A stretch of 20,493 nt of DNA from a virus: the IMG/VR virus record IMGVR_UViG_3300042320_001069, positions 1 through 20,493 of that record; one strand, 5' to 3'. Below the pieces are notes generated by a model. That model had not been told where the DNA came from, searched no databases, and worked only from the letters and a program-made list of their open reading frames with translations. The position numbers and the translations under genes were made by a program. The first letter of the stretch is position 1. Each line of letters begins with the position of its first letter. This document shows, piece after piece, positions 7,915 to 14,659 of the stretch.

Positions 7915-8501
7915 TGCCGATTCAAAATATTAAGTCTCACGCGGAAGACCGTGAGCTGATCACCAACCAGGACTTGGTCGCATCGGCGCACGCACTCCTG
8001 GAGGGCATCGATCTGGACGTTGCCAGCTCCAAGGTGGCTAATCAGTACGTCGAAGCAAAGGAATATTTCACTCCATCGGATGATGGGTTGAATTGCCAGC
8101 AGTGGTTCGGTAGTGTCTACTTGTTTCCGCCCAGTGGTACCTACTTTTGGGAACGGAAGAACCAACGGTGGAAGATGACGCGCTCAACGTCACCTACATT
8201 GACCTCTTCCCATGCCGTCTGGTTTCGAAAATTATATAGATCGTGGATGGCTCGTGAGATCAAACAAGGCCTTTACTTTACGAATTGCCCGGACATGATC
8301 CGGTACGAACAAAAGCTGTTCGATTTTCCTGTCTGCATTCTCCGTACGGCCCCAACGCTGCTCAAAAATACGAGCAATGGCGTTAGCAGACATAAGACCT
8401 GCACATCGTTTTTGGTCTATTTGCCACCGATGGAATCAGCCACGGAAGCAACCGAGCGTTTTCTTGATATTTATTCAGAAAAGGGCCGCATTCTCTACTA
8501 A
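7914..8501 (+). CDS. Dam-family-like (phage N6-adenine methyltransferase-like) protein with altered DPPY motif
   Basis: 195 residues. Residues 33-74 follow the layout of phage Dam methyltransferases (PF05869 type): LDVASSKVANQYVEAKEYFT, then DDGL, then W-x-G-x-VYLFPPSG. In active enzymes the last element is (D/N)PPY; here it is F71-P72-P73-S74, so catalysis as an N6-adenine methyltransferase is doubtful. Downstream elements also match in order: a basic helix (WFRKLYRSWMAREIKQGL), a strand with FDFPVCILRT, and a terminal FLVYLPP strand. It starts at a TGATG overlap with GAGAG just upstream as ribosome site, and the dCTP deaminase gene follows by 32 nt. It may be a DNA-binding or decoy relative of the methylase, or use an unusual catalytic motif; assignment by fold pattern only. 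Confidence 0.55.
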   Translation: MPIQNIKSHAEDRELITNQDLVASAHALLEGIDLDVASSKVANQYVEAKEYFTPSDDGLNCQQWFGSVYLFPPSGTYFWERKNQRWKMTRSTSPTLTSSHAVWFRKLYRSWMAREIKQGLYFTNCPDMIRYEQKLFDFPVCILRTAPTLLKNTSNGVSRHKTCTSFLVYLPPMESATEATERFLDIYSEKGRILY

Positions 8502-8533
8502 TTTTGTATACTGAAAAACGATTGAAGGCGACC

Positions 8534-9121
8534 ATGACGGTTCTTGCGGATTGGCAAATTAAGACCCTGGCAAAAGAAGATGACATGATCTCGCCGTTTG
8601 TGGATCGTGTCGTTAGCGAAGAAGATGGCAGGCGCCTTTTGAGCTATGGGCTTAGCTCCTATGGATACGACATCCGACTTTCGCCCAGTCAATGTTTGAT
8701 TTTTGGAAAAGTTCAGGCTGGCGACTGTGATCCCAAGGACTTTGATCCGGACATTCTCAAGCCTGCTGAATTATTGGAAGACGAAAAGGGCCAGTATTTT
8801 CTTTTGCCTCCCTATGGTTACTGCTTAGGCGTAGCACAAGAACGTCTGAAGCTTCCCCGTGACGTAACTGTTGTTGCGGTTGGTAAGTCGACGTACGCTC
8901 GTTCGGGAATCCTTGTGAATATCACTCCAGCTGAAAGTGGCTGGGAAGGTTATCTCACGCTGGAGATCAGTAACTGCACCGGGCTTTTTAACCGGATCTA
9001 CGCAAATGAAGGCATCACCCAGCTCTTGTTTTATCGCGGGGCTCCCTGTGAAGTGAGCTACCAAGATCGCAAGGGTAAGTACCAAGATCAACCCCCCGAG
9101 GTTGTGTTGTCTCAGGTGTGA
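8534..9121 (+). CDS. dcd: dCTP deaminase
   Basis: 195 residues from ATG at 8534, chosen because AAGG lies about 6 nt upstream and MTVLADWQIK matches the usual N-terminus; a TTG at 8504 would add ten unlikely residues without a ribosome site. The enzyme deaminates dCTP to dUTP, feeding dTMP synthesis for phage DNA. Diagnostic blocks are SSYGYDIRLS (residues 41-50), GKSTYARSGILVNITPAE (117-134) with Arg123, GWEGYLTLEISN (136-147) with the catalytic Glu144, and the C-terminal YQDRKGKYQ. Length is normal for the family. It is the last gene of the plus-strand cassette and abuts, stop to stop, the convergent minus-strand gene at 9122. Confidence 0.93.
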   Translation: MTVLADWQIKTLAKEDDMISPFVDRVVSEEDGRRLLSYGLSSYGYDIRLSPSQCLIFGKVQAGDCDPKDFDPDILKPAELLEDEKGQYFLLPPYGYCLGVAQERLKLPRDVTVVAVGKSTYARSGILVNITPAESGWEGYLTLEISNCTGLFNRIYANEGITQLLFYRGAPCEVSYQDRKGKYQDQPPEVVLSQV

Positions 9122-9496
9122 TCAGGCAAAAGATTTGCCGAGGCGTGGCTGAGGTTTATTGGCGTAGTTGGTACTACCGGCGGTACCAATAGTGTCCCCA
9201 AGGCTGGGAAGTTCAGTACCATCGATAAACGCTGGATTACGTGGAGTTTTTCCACGGATTGTCGGCTCAGCAATCCCAGCTCGTTGACGGTATGCCCCAG
9301 CGGTCTTTGCGGCCCGCATGAATTTGGCAACACGCTCTTGTTTGTCATTCGTGGGTTCAATTACAGACTGCTCATCGTCTTCTAAACGACGCAAATCTGT
9401 GTCATAAATCTTTTCAGGATGTAGATCAGATACTTCAACACCTGAGGATCCAGAGTCGTGCCTGGGATCGTAGGTGGAATCAAAGAAATTTGCCAT
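9122..9496 (-). CDS. Unknown hydrophilic protein (124 aa)
   Basis: Starts MANFFDSTYDPRHDSGSSG at ATG 9496; a TTG at 9523 would add nine residues. The protein is polar and probably partly disordered: an acidic N-terminal half (LHPEKIYDTDLRRLEDDEQS), a basic helix (KQERVAKFMRAAKTAGAYRQRAG), then a Pro/Gly/Asn-rich tail (TPRNPAFIDGTELPSLGDTIG) ending KPQPRLGKSFA. No known motif. It is a lone minus-strand gene between plus-strand blocks, its stop directly adjoining that of dcd, and diverges from the gene at 9536. The tail composition resembles small virion-associated proteins, but that is only an impression. Confidence 0.65.
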   Translation of the reverse strand: MANFFDSTYDPRHDSGSSGVEVSDLHPEKIYDTDLRRLEDDEQSVIEPTNDKQERVAKFMRAAKTAGAYRQRAGIAEPTIRGKTPRNPAFIDGTELPSLGDTIGTAGSTNYANKPQPRLGKSFA

Positions 9497-9535
9497 AGTA
9501 TTATTGTAAAAGGAATAAATCAAGCCTTAGATATC

Positions 9536-9886
9536 ATGCATAACCAAGCCGCCGCGTTCTTGGATGCGTTTGTCGAAGATGAGGTGAAGTGTCGGTGCCT
9601 GGATCAAGACCAAGACTTCGGTGCACCCATCGATAACCAAGAGAATGATGTTCCGTTGTACGATATGTACAATCGTGGACTGACGGCATGCGAGCAGGGA
9701 CTGGAACGGAATCCGCTCAACATCGAGGGAATGGATCGTCCCGGAGTGACCGGTTACATTCCTTCGATGGAGCAGGGTCTGGGGATGGGAGCAGCACCGA
9801 AGCCCCGGTCTCTGGTACTGGAACTGGAAGGTCCAACGGAGGAAATGAAGGAGGAGTCCTTGAAAAGGCGTGGTTTGCGCCGGTAG
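9536..9886 (+). CDS. Unknown acidic protein (116 aa)
   Basis: ATG at 9536 gives MHNQAAAFLDAFVEDEVKCRC; an in-frame GTG at 9458 exists but would overlap the divergent gene's start. It has an acidic N-terminus with Cys-rich KCRCLDQDQDF, a central YDMYNRGLTACEQGLERNPLN, a Gly/Met-rich GYIPSMEQGLGMGAAPKPR, and a charged end (EEMKEESLKRRGLRR). No family recognised. Its 3' 200 nt overlap another open frame that runs on into the DUF3310 domain, so the two could be coupled or even one product by frameshifting, although no good slippery heptamer was found. Confidence 0.55.
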   Translation: MHNQAAAFLDAFVEDEVKCRCLDQDQDFGAPIDNQENDVPLYDMYNRGLTACEQGLERNPLNIEGMDRPGVTGYIPSMEQGLGMGAAPKPRSLVLELEGPTEEMKEESLKRRGLRR

Positions 9887-9972
9887 AAGACGAAGAGATT
9901 TCTGATTGCCCAGGGGGAGTTTGCCCCGTCCCTTGGCTTGTAAAAGAAGAAAGGCCTGAGGTTAGGGAGGAT

Positions 9973-10179
9973 GTGGTTAATCATCCTTCCCATTACACCG
10001 ATGGGGGCATCGAATGCATCGAAGCCATTGAGGCGGCTTTAACCATCGAAGAATTCCGTGGTTACTGCAAGGGAAATTGCATGAAGTATATTTGGCGTGA
10101 GCGCCATAAAGGCGGGACAGAATCACTGAAGAAGGCACGGTGGTACCTGGATCGTCTTATTGAAATGGGCGAAGTTTAG
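9973..10179 (+). CDS. DUF3310 family protein
   Basis: VVNHPSHYTDGGIECIEAIEA, then GYCKGNCMKYIWRERHKGG, then SLKKARWYLDRLIE matches the whole DUF3310 domain (PF11753), common in phage nucleotide- and replication-associated gene clusters and of undefined biochemistry. The conserved His and Cys/Lys residues are present. The start is uncertain: GTG at 9973, preceded by TTAGGGAGGAT, gives a 68-residue protein that is just the domain. The same frame stays open up to an ATG at 9688 (163 residues), but that N-terminus is Gly/Ser-rich and overlaps the 9536-9886 gene by 199 nt. It ends tail to tail, overlapping by 3 nt, with the NblA-like gene. Confidence 0.85.
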   Translation: MVNHPSHYTDGGIECIEAIEAALTIEEFRGYCKGNCMKYIWRERHKGGTESLKKARWYLDRLIEMGEV

Positions 10180-10469
10180 AAGGGCTGGTACTCGTCTTCT
10201 TCGCTGTCCTCGTCGTCGTCCATCAAGCAGGCGGCGGCGAGTTCACACAGTTCTAAATCAGTGGGAAGATCCCAATCTAACTCAATATTTTCATCGGCCA
10301 GGATGGCTTTTACGGCGTGCCACTCCATGAGCCGTTGGTGGTACAGGTTCAGTAAAGCAGCGTATAACTCATCCCAGGTCATCTCCTGGGCTGTAAGTTC
10401 TGCTTTCCGCATGGAAAACTGCAGTTCCAGTGGAAGTTGAAATTCACGGGGTTCGACTGAACGCTCCAT
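10176..10469 (-). CDS. nblA: NblA-like phycobilisome degradation protein with acidic C-terminal extension
   Basis: 97 residues. Residues 14-64 align without gaps to the NblA core as I know it (LEQQFSIRxxxxxxxxMSxxQAxxFLxxLYxQMxxR): L14, E15, Q17, F18, S19, M20, R21, M30, T31, D33, L39-L40, L42, Y43 and Q45 fall in register, and the two-helix layout with a Trp/Ile-Glu-Leu end is kept. NblA binds phycobiliproteins and hands them to a Clp protease, dismantling the light-harvesting antenna; copies are known in some freshwater cyanophages. Typical NblA is about 60 residues; this one has a 6-residue head and a very acidic tail (DDDEDSEEDEYQPF). It follows the GH24 lysozyme gene by 35 nt, apparently last in that minus-strand block, suggesting late expression. 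Identification is by pattern, without a search. Confidence 0.68.
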   Translation of the reverse strand: MERSVEPREFQLPLELQFSMRKAELTAQEMTWDELYAALLNLYHQRLMEWHAVKAILADENIELDWDLPTDLELCELAAACLMDDDEDSEEDEYQPF

Positions 10470-10504
10470 TCCACTTTGCAGGTCTTGTTCTAATTATTCT
10501 AAGC

Positions 10505-11164
10505 CTAGGTGGTAAATATGGCGTCCAGCTCTTCTTGGTTGAATTCATCCCATGGACGATCTGTGATCTGGAAATCGTTGGCAAACTTAGACAGAACATA
10601 CGGGCTGACGTTTTCTTCCAGTTCGCGGATTGCCCGTACTTCATGCGGAGCAGCGCTGTAATTCCTAAATGCGGCCAGTAAAATTTGTGTGGATGCCCAG
10701 GGATTTGCATCTACTTCCTGAAGGAACAAGTCGACTTCTTCCCTACGCCGATCCAGGAGACCGCCGATAACTTTGTGTTCGGCATCAAAGATCCAACTGG
10801 ACATTTCCTGTGTCGCCATGCAGAAGTCCTCTGCTTCAATGGCGTCAATTACGGAGCTGTACAGGAAGGGCTGCCATCCAATTGAGTGGATGAATGAAAT
10901 CAATGCCTGCCGCATGCAGGGATCAAGACCAAGATTGAGCTTAGTCAGCTGACTGTCAATGATTTGCACTTCGTAGAACAAGTGTTGCAAGGCTTTTTCT
11001 TTGCTGCAACACTGCCCTTGTTTAACAGGGGAGCCGTCCGGGTAATACTGGGTGCCGTAACCAATGGTGTAAGGTTCACCACCAGTGGTTAAGTCTGGGT
11101 ACGCCTTTTCGCTGAAACCTTCGTATTTGCGGATTAAGTTAATCGCATGCGAAAAATCGGACAT
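10505..11164 (-). CDS. Phage lysozyme / endolysin, GH24 family
   Basis: ATG at 11164 gives MSDFSHAINLIRKYEGFSEKAY (219 aa); a TTG at 11188 would add eight residues encoded by the hairpin sequence. The T4-type muramidase triad is visible as Glu15 (KYEGF), Asp24 (AYPD) and Thr33 (PYTIGYGT); spacing E-D is as in T4 lysozyme, and D-T is 3 residues longer. Further GH24 features are LDPCMRQALISFIHSIGW and GLLDRRREEVDLF, the usual end of the domain near residue 150. Residues about 155-219 are an extra C-terminal region of unknown function. It would cleave peptidoglycan at lysis. No signal sequence is present, so a holin would be needed. A strong hairpin abuts the start codon. Confidence 0.9.
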   Translation of the reverse strand: MSDFSHAINLIRKYEGFSEKAYPDLTTGGEPYTIGYGTQYYPDGSPVKQGQCCSKEKALQHLFYEVQIIDSQLTKLNLGLDPCMRQALISFIHSIGWQPFLYSSVIDAIEAEDFCMATQEMSSWIFDAEHKVIGGLLDRRREEVDLFLQEVDANPWASTQILLAAFRNYSAAPHEVRAIRELEENVSPYVLSKFANDFQITDRPWDEFNQEELDAIFTT

Positions 11165-11186
11165 GGGGGTAACTATTATTACCCCC
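11165..11186 (-). promoter_or_regulatory. Perfect 8-bp hairpin touching the lysozyme start codon
   Basis: On the minus strand GGGGGTAA, a 6-nt loop (TAATAG), then TTACCCCC, immediately followed by the ATG of the GH24 lysozyme. The stem occupies the place where the ribosome site should be, and no other ribosome site is visible. There is no T-tract after it, so a plain terminator is unlikely; translational control or RNA processing of the endolysin message fits better. Confidence 0.55.
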
Positions 11187-11202
11187 AATCATACACAAAA
11201 TT

Positions 11203-11328
11203 TTATTTACCTTGCCCGCGCATTTTTTTGCGTCCGTGATTAGGAAGGCTGTGTTGACCCTGGCCTTGACGCGTTTTCTTGGGCTTGGACTCAAGTTTGA
11301 CGGATGAAGATGATTTGGGTTTTGCCAT
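11203..11328 (-). CDS. Small basic protein (41 aa)
   Basis: ATG at 11328 to TAA at 11203. The sequence begins MAKPKSSSSVKLESKPKK and continues TRQGQGQHSLPNHGRKKMR, ending GQGK. It is very basic with no hydrophobic core. The pattern T-R-Q-G-x-G-x-H-S...G-R-K-x-x-R-G-Q-G recalls short conserved cyanophage proteins that end in RGQG. It lies 18 nt downstream of the 99-aa basic protein and just before the lysozyme hairpin, on the same strand. It may bind DNA or RNA or be packaged; function not known. Confidence 0.6.
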   Translation of the reverse strand: MAKPKSSSSVKLESKPKKTRQGQGQHSLPNHGRKKMRGQGK

Positions 11329-11346
11329 GACAGGAGTGAGTTGGCG

Positions 11347-11646
11347 CTACCACTTTACTTTGTGGGACCAGTACCTGGCAGACATGATGTCTGGGTTCGA
11401 ATCTTGGGCGTTATGTCTTGCGTAATATGACTTTTTCCTTGCTTTTTCTTTGGCACTGGTCGGATTTTTCCCAGCGCCCTCAACGCCCTGTTGGCCGAAC
11501 CGAATAATCTTTTCCTCTCCTCCCTTGCAGGCTTTGACAACATGGGACTTGGTGGGATGCCCAGGTGTACGGCGAGGCTTGTTACACGCCATTTTGTCCT
11601 TAGCAATCTTGGCTGCAGCCGCTGCTTTTTTATGTTTTTCAGCCAT
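11347..11646 (-). CDS. Small basic phage protein of the IRFGQ type (99 aa)
   Basis: An Ala/Lys-rich N-terminal helix (MAEKHKKAAAAAKIAKDKM) precedes a conserved-looking domain: TPGHPTKSHVVKA, then EKIIRFGQQGVEGAG, then EKARKKSYYARHNA, then MSARYWSHKVKW at the C-terminus. I recognise this K-x-I-R-F-G-Q-x-G-V ... S-x-x-A-R-H ... S-x-x-Y-W-x-x-K-x-x-W arrangement from uncharacterised proteins of marine podoviruses and cyanophages, where it lies among virion genes. Its ATG overlaps the stop of the 850-aa gene (TAATG). Probably a virion or DNA-associated protein; activity unknown. Confidence 0.75.
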   Translation of the reverse strand: MAEKHKKAAAAAKIAKDKMACNKPRRTPGHPTKSHVVKACKGGEEKIIRFGQQGVEGAGKNPTSAKEKARKKSYYARHNAQDSNPDIMSARYWSHKVKW

Positions 11647-14198
11647 TAGAGTCCTTTAAACATTGAAGTGAACTCACCCAAAATTTGTGTGCCTGTCTTG
11701 GATTTGTAATCAGTTTCTTCGTCTTCATCATCCAATCCTAATCTGAAGAAACTTGCTGACGTATCGCCACCTTCCTCTTTACCTCCCGTTGTTCCCTCAT
11801 CAAAGAAACTTTCGATTGTGCCAAGAGAGGCGAAGGGGTCACTCAGGTCAAGGCCGTATGACTGCAGTGCCTTGTCGCTGCCAGCCTTGGTGAGGATTGT
11901 TTGTTCAGACCTGTCTAAATCTGGAAAGAAGTTATTGTAAAACTCATCTTCTGTACCCTGGTAACCAGCGGACTGGAACGTTTTATACAGTTCAGTTTGT
12001 GGCGTTGCCATTTCATCTTTATAATCCTCTGGCCGCTCAATGTAGGTAAGGCCGAGAACTTGCTGTGTTGGGCGTTGACGTTTTTCATTTAAATATTTAA
12101 TTTGCTCACGAATATCCTGGGCCGAACCTGTGCGCAATGTTTCAACCACATACTGTTTTAATTCGTCTACTGTTCCCTTGAAGTCAGTCAAGCCATACCT
12201 TTGCAGTACTTCTTGCCACGTTGATTTATCATCGGGATCCAAACCACGGAGCATTTCGTCGGCAAATTCCTCTGGTGTTACAAACTGACCGAAGACAGAA
12301 CCTTGGCGTAGTGCTTCTTCTTTGAGCGCAGGTAATATGTTGTTATAAATTTGATCTCGAACTTTGCCGGCATTTAAAATATCATCAGCACCGTCATAAC
12401 CACGACCCTGACCTTTTACTTGAAAATGGATGCGTGCAAAAGCATCTTTATCGTTTAAGTCAATGCCAAAGCGATAGGCTTGCTGCGCCCAATACGGATC
12501 GCCTTTTTTCGCTGCTTCCCAATCTTGCGCAACAACACGCGCCTGGTCGGCGTACTGTGATTCACGAGCTTTGTCTCCTGACGGATTGAAATAAAAACTA
12601 GAGTTAAAATAACGCGGATTAGTGCTTTTAATTTGATCCAAATACTGTTTGGCACGTAAATCAGCAACCAGGCTGACAGCATTAAGCATGTCCTGAGTCT
12701 GGAAGGGGTTTTGTTCTTCTTGCCGAATATCAATATATTCAACAAATTCATCCATTGAACGAGCCGTATTGAAGCGTGGAATTAAATATTGATCAATAAA
12801 GTTACGCGCAAATTGGCTTTCAATTTTTACATTTTCAGTCGCTTCTGCTGTTGTGTAGCCAAGTTCCAGGTCTTGTTCGTAACGTTTTTTTAACTCACTA
12901 TCAAACCATTGTTGCCAGTTATAAGTTGTATTGTTGCGTACACCTGTGATGTTTTGAAGATTTTTCTCTAAAGATTCTTCTGCTTTACCTGCAGATGTAA
13001 AAGAAAGCAGACCGCCGACGCCTGTATCACCCAAGATGGCGTTACTCAATTCATTATTAATATTCATAATCTCAGTGAAACCGCCAAGTCCGCCCAGTAA
13101 ACCAAGCATTTCTTCTTTTGCTTTAGCTTGCTGCATCTCACTGATTGTTTCTTTTAACACATCTTGCGCTAATGCGCCAAATTTTTTAACATCAACCGCT
13201 GCTTTTTCGCCCACGGCCTCGTTTAATACATCTTCTAATTGTGTAATGCCGTAACCAGCGTTAATGTTGTAATTGAGGCTGACTTGCTTATCCTCTGGTC
13301 GATCTGAAATACGGAAAAGCGTAACAAATTCATCTGGCTTATTTACATCTAAATAATTGTCTTTTGCCAATTTCGACCAATAAGGATCATCGGTTTTTGC
13401 TTTTTCCCATGCAGCAGCAATTTCTGGAACGTTTAACAGGCGTTCAGTTTGAGTGGCCGTGTTAACACCAAGCTGTACATCGCGAACCGCTTGTAAATCC
13501 TTGTCCGTAGGTTTGGCTTCCACGTAACGCGCAGCTGCCGTTGTGCCTTCTGGCGCGTTGCCACGAAAGCCTGCTGGTTTTCCTTGTGACGTGTAATGCT
13601 GTAAGTAATATCCATTTTCTCCATAGCGCTCCGTGATGTCAATATCATCGTTGGCAACGGCATTCCTCCAACCTTCTGTGACCTGTGGATAAGTTTGTTT
13701 GTAATACGTAGGGTCAAAATCACCGTATAAAGGCTTAGCTCCTAGTGAAGTGTTCCATGTTTGAAGTTTTTCAGTGCGATAAAATGTTTTAAATTGATTT
13801 TCAATATCTTGTTTAGTGGCTGTATCCAAGTCCGCAGTGGCATTACGCAATTGCTGCCGGCGAGAAGTGTAATCACCCCCCTGGGTTGAATTTGCAACTT
13901 GTACTGTGAAATTATAAGCGTTATTAAGTCTTTGATTTTTCGCATTTAAATTAGCATTATCCTTAGTTTCTTGTCGTTTTTCTCTATTGATTGCAGCGTT
14001 TCCGGGTAAATCACGTCTTTTAGTTTCATAGCGATCTTCCGCAGTACAATTTCCCCAAACATCACGTGAAGCGCAACGATCCTGAGTCTTTATTTGATAT
14101 TCTTCGTATTCGGGCAGCGGGGCGTAATAAGTGTTGTAATCGGTTTTTTCGGGGTTAACAACCCATTTACGCGCACCGCTATCGTAATAAAGTCCCAT
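11646..14198 (-). CDS. Large repeat-containing virion-type protein (850 aa), possible internal/ejection protein
   Basis: Starts MGLYYDSGARKWVVNPEKTDYN. It is polar, Gln/Asn/Asp/Tyr-rich and mostly helical. Around residues 155-215 is FDPTYYKQTYPQVTEGWRNA...DDIDITERYGENGYYLQHYTSQGK. A module with W-E-x-A-K-x-x-D-P-Y-W-x-x-x-A then D-(V/L)-N-x-x-D-x-F occurs twice, near residues 262-300 and 558-595, indicating internal duplication. Residues about 360-400 are hydrophobic and Gly-rich (EMLGLLGGLGGFTEIM), perhaps membrane-active. The C-terminus is acidic (DDEDEETDYKSK). Size, repeats, a Gly-rich segment and position in a virion-type block suggest an internal virion or DNA-ejection protein, but no named domain is recognised. 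Both ends overlap neighbours by one base (TAATG). Confidence 0.75.
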   Translation of the reverse strand: MGLYYDSGARKWVVNPEKTDYNTYYAPLPEYEEYQIKTQDRCASRDVWGNCTAEDRYETKRRDLPGNAAINREKRQETKDNANLNAKNQRLNNAYNFTVQVANSTQGGDYTSRRQQLRNATADLDTATKQDIENQFKTFYRTEKLQTWNTSLGAKPLYGDFDPTYYKQTYPQVTEGWRNAVANDDIDITERYGENGYYLQHYTSQGKPAGFRGNAPEGTTAAARYVEAKPTDKDLQAVRDVQLGVNTATQTERLLNVPEIAAAWEKAKTDDPYWSKLAKDNYLDVNKPDEFVTLFRISDRPEDKQVSLNYNINAGYGITQLEDVLNEAVGEKAAVDVKKFGALAQDVLKETISEMQQAKAKEEMLGLLGGLGGFTEIMNINNELSNAILGDTGVGGLLSFTSAGKAEESLEKNLQNITGVRNNTTYNWQQWFDSELKKRYEQDLELGYTTAEATENVKIESQFARNFIDQYLIPRFNTARSMDEFVEYIDIRQEEQNPFQTQDMLNAVSLVADLRAKQYLDQIKSTNPRYFNSSFYFNPSGDKARESQYADQARVVAQDWEAAKKGDPYWAQQAYRFGIDLNDKDAFARIHFQVKGQGRGYDGADDILNAGKVRDQIYNNILPALKEEALRQGSVFGQFVTPEEFADEMLRGLDPDDKSTWQEVLQRYGLTDFKGTVDELKQYVVETLRTGSAQDIREQIKYLNEKRQRPTQQVLGLTYIERPEDYKDEMATPQTELYKTFQSAGYQGTEDEFYNNFFPDLDRSEQTILTKAGSDKALQSYGLDLSDPFASLGTIESFFDEGTTGGKEEGGDTSASFFRLGLDDEDEETDYKSKTGTQILGEFTSMFKGL

Positions 14199-14659
14199 TA
14201 CCTATCAAGCGATTTTTGCCAACTATCGCGGAAATAGCTTTCCGTAAATTCTCTTATTTCTATCATCGCATCATATCCTTGCGTTAACAAGGCAACTACT
14301 GGATACAGTTCACCGACCAAACCTCGGTAAACATGGGCGTAAATACGTTCAGTAGGTGTGCCAGTACAAAGTCGATTTGCCTGTTGCCAGGCGCACCAGC
14401 CAAGATTCTGAAAAGGCTGTAGGGTTTTAATATTTTCTTGATAAAACGGATTGCTTGGGATCCTTGTAAAAAGCAGTTCAAACACATCAAGTAAGTCCTG
14501 TATCTCATAGCGACGATCTTGATCGTACACGTTGTCAATAATGCGACAGCAGTAGCCAATCTGGAGTAAGTAATTTAAAGCATCTTGATTATTGCCTGCG
14601 GCCATTTGTGCGCCTTTCATATCAGGCGCTGTATCCCGCATCCATTCAGCAAAAGTCAT
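14198..14659 (-). CDS. Unknown helical protein (153 aa)
   Basis: Starts MTFAEWMRDTAPDMKGAQMA at a TAATG overlap with the HNH gene and ends in a TAATG overlap with the 850-aa gene. Predicted all-alpha, with NNQDALNYLLQIGYCCRIID, EIQDLLDVFELLFTRIP and QNLGWCAWQQANRLCTGTP. Five Cys are present but not in a zinc-binding arrangement. No membrane segment or catalytic motif. The double overlap makes it an integral part of the operon; a virion assembly or small internal protein is a guess from position. Confidence 0.7.
   Translation of the reverse strand: MTFAEWMRDTAPDMKGAQMAAGNNQDALNYLLQIGYCCRIIDNVYDQDRRYEIQDLLDVFELLFTRIPSNPFYQENIKTLQPFQNLGWCAWQQANRLCTGTPTERIYAHVYRGLVGELYPVVALLTQGYDAMIEIREFTESYFRDSWQKSLDR

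Noticed and set aside
8504-8533. Upstream TTG start for dCTP deaminase.
   Set aside because: No ribosome site, and the extra residues do not match the family's N-terminus; ATG 8534 has AAGG at good spacing.
9504-9533. TTGTAA and TAGATA with an 18-nt spacer as a promoter for the 9536 gene.
   Set aside because: The implied transcription start would fall after the chosen ATG, so it could not serve that start codon.
9842-9886. Programmed -1 frameshift joining the 9536 gene to DUF3310.
   Set aside because: No X-XXY-YYZ heptamer in the correct phase was found in the overlap; TTG-AAA-AGG would re-pair poorly after slipping.
11385-11412. Plus-strand GGGTTCGAATCTTGGG resembles a tRNA T-arm.
   Set aside because: The stem is mostly wobble pairs, no cloverleaf can be drawn, and it is coding sequence of the 99-aa basic protein.
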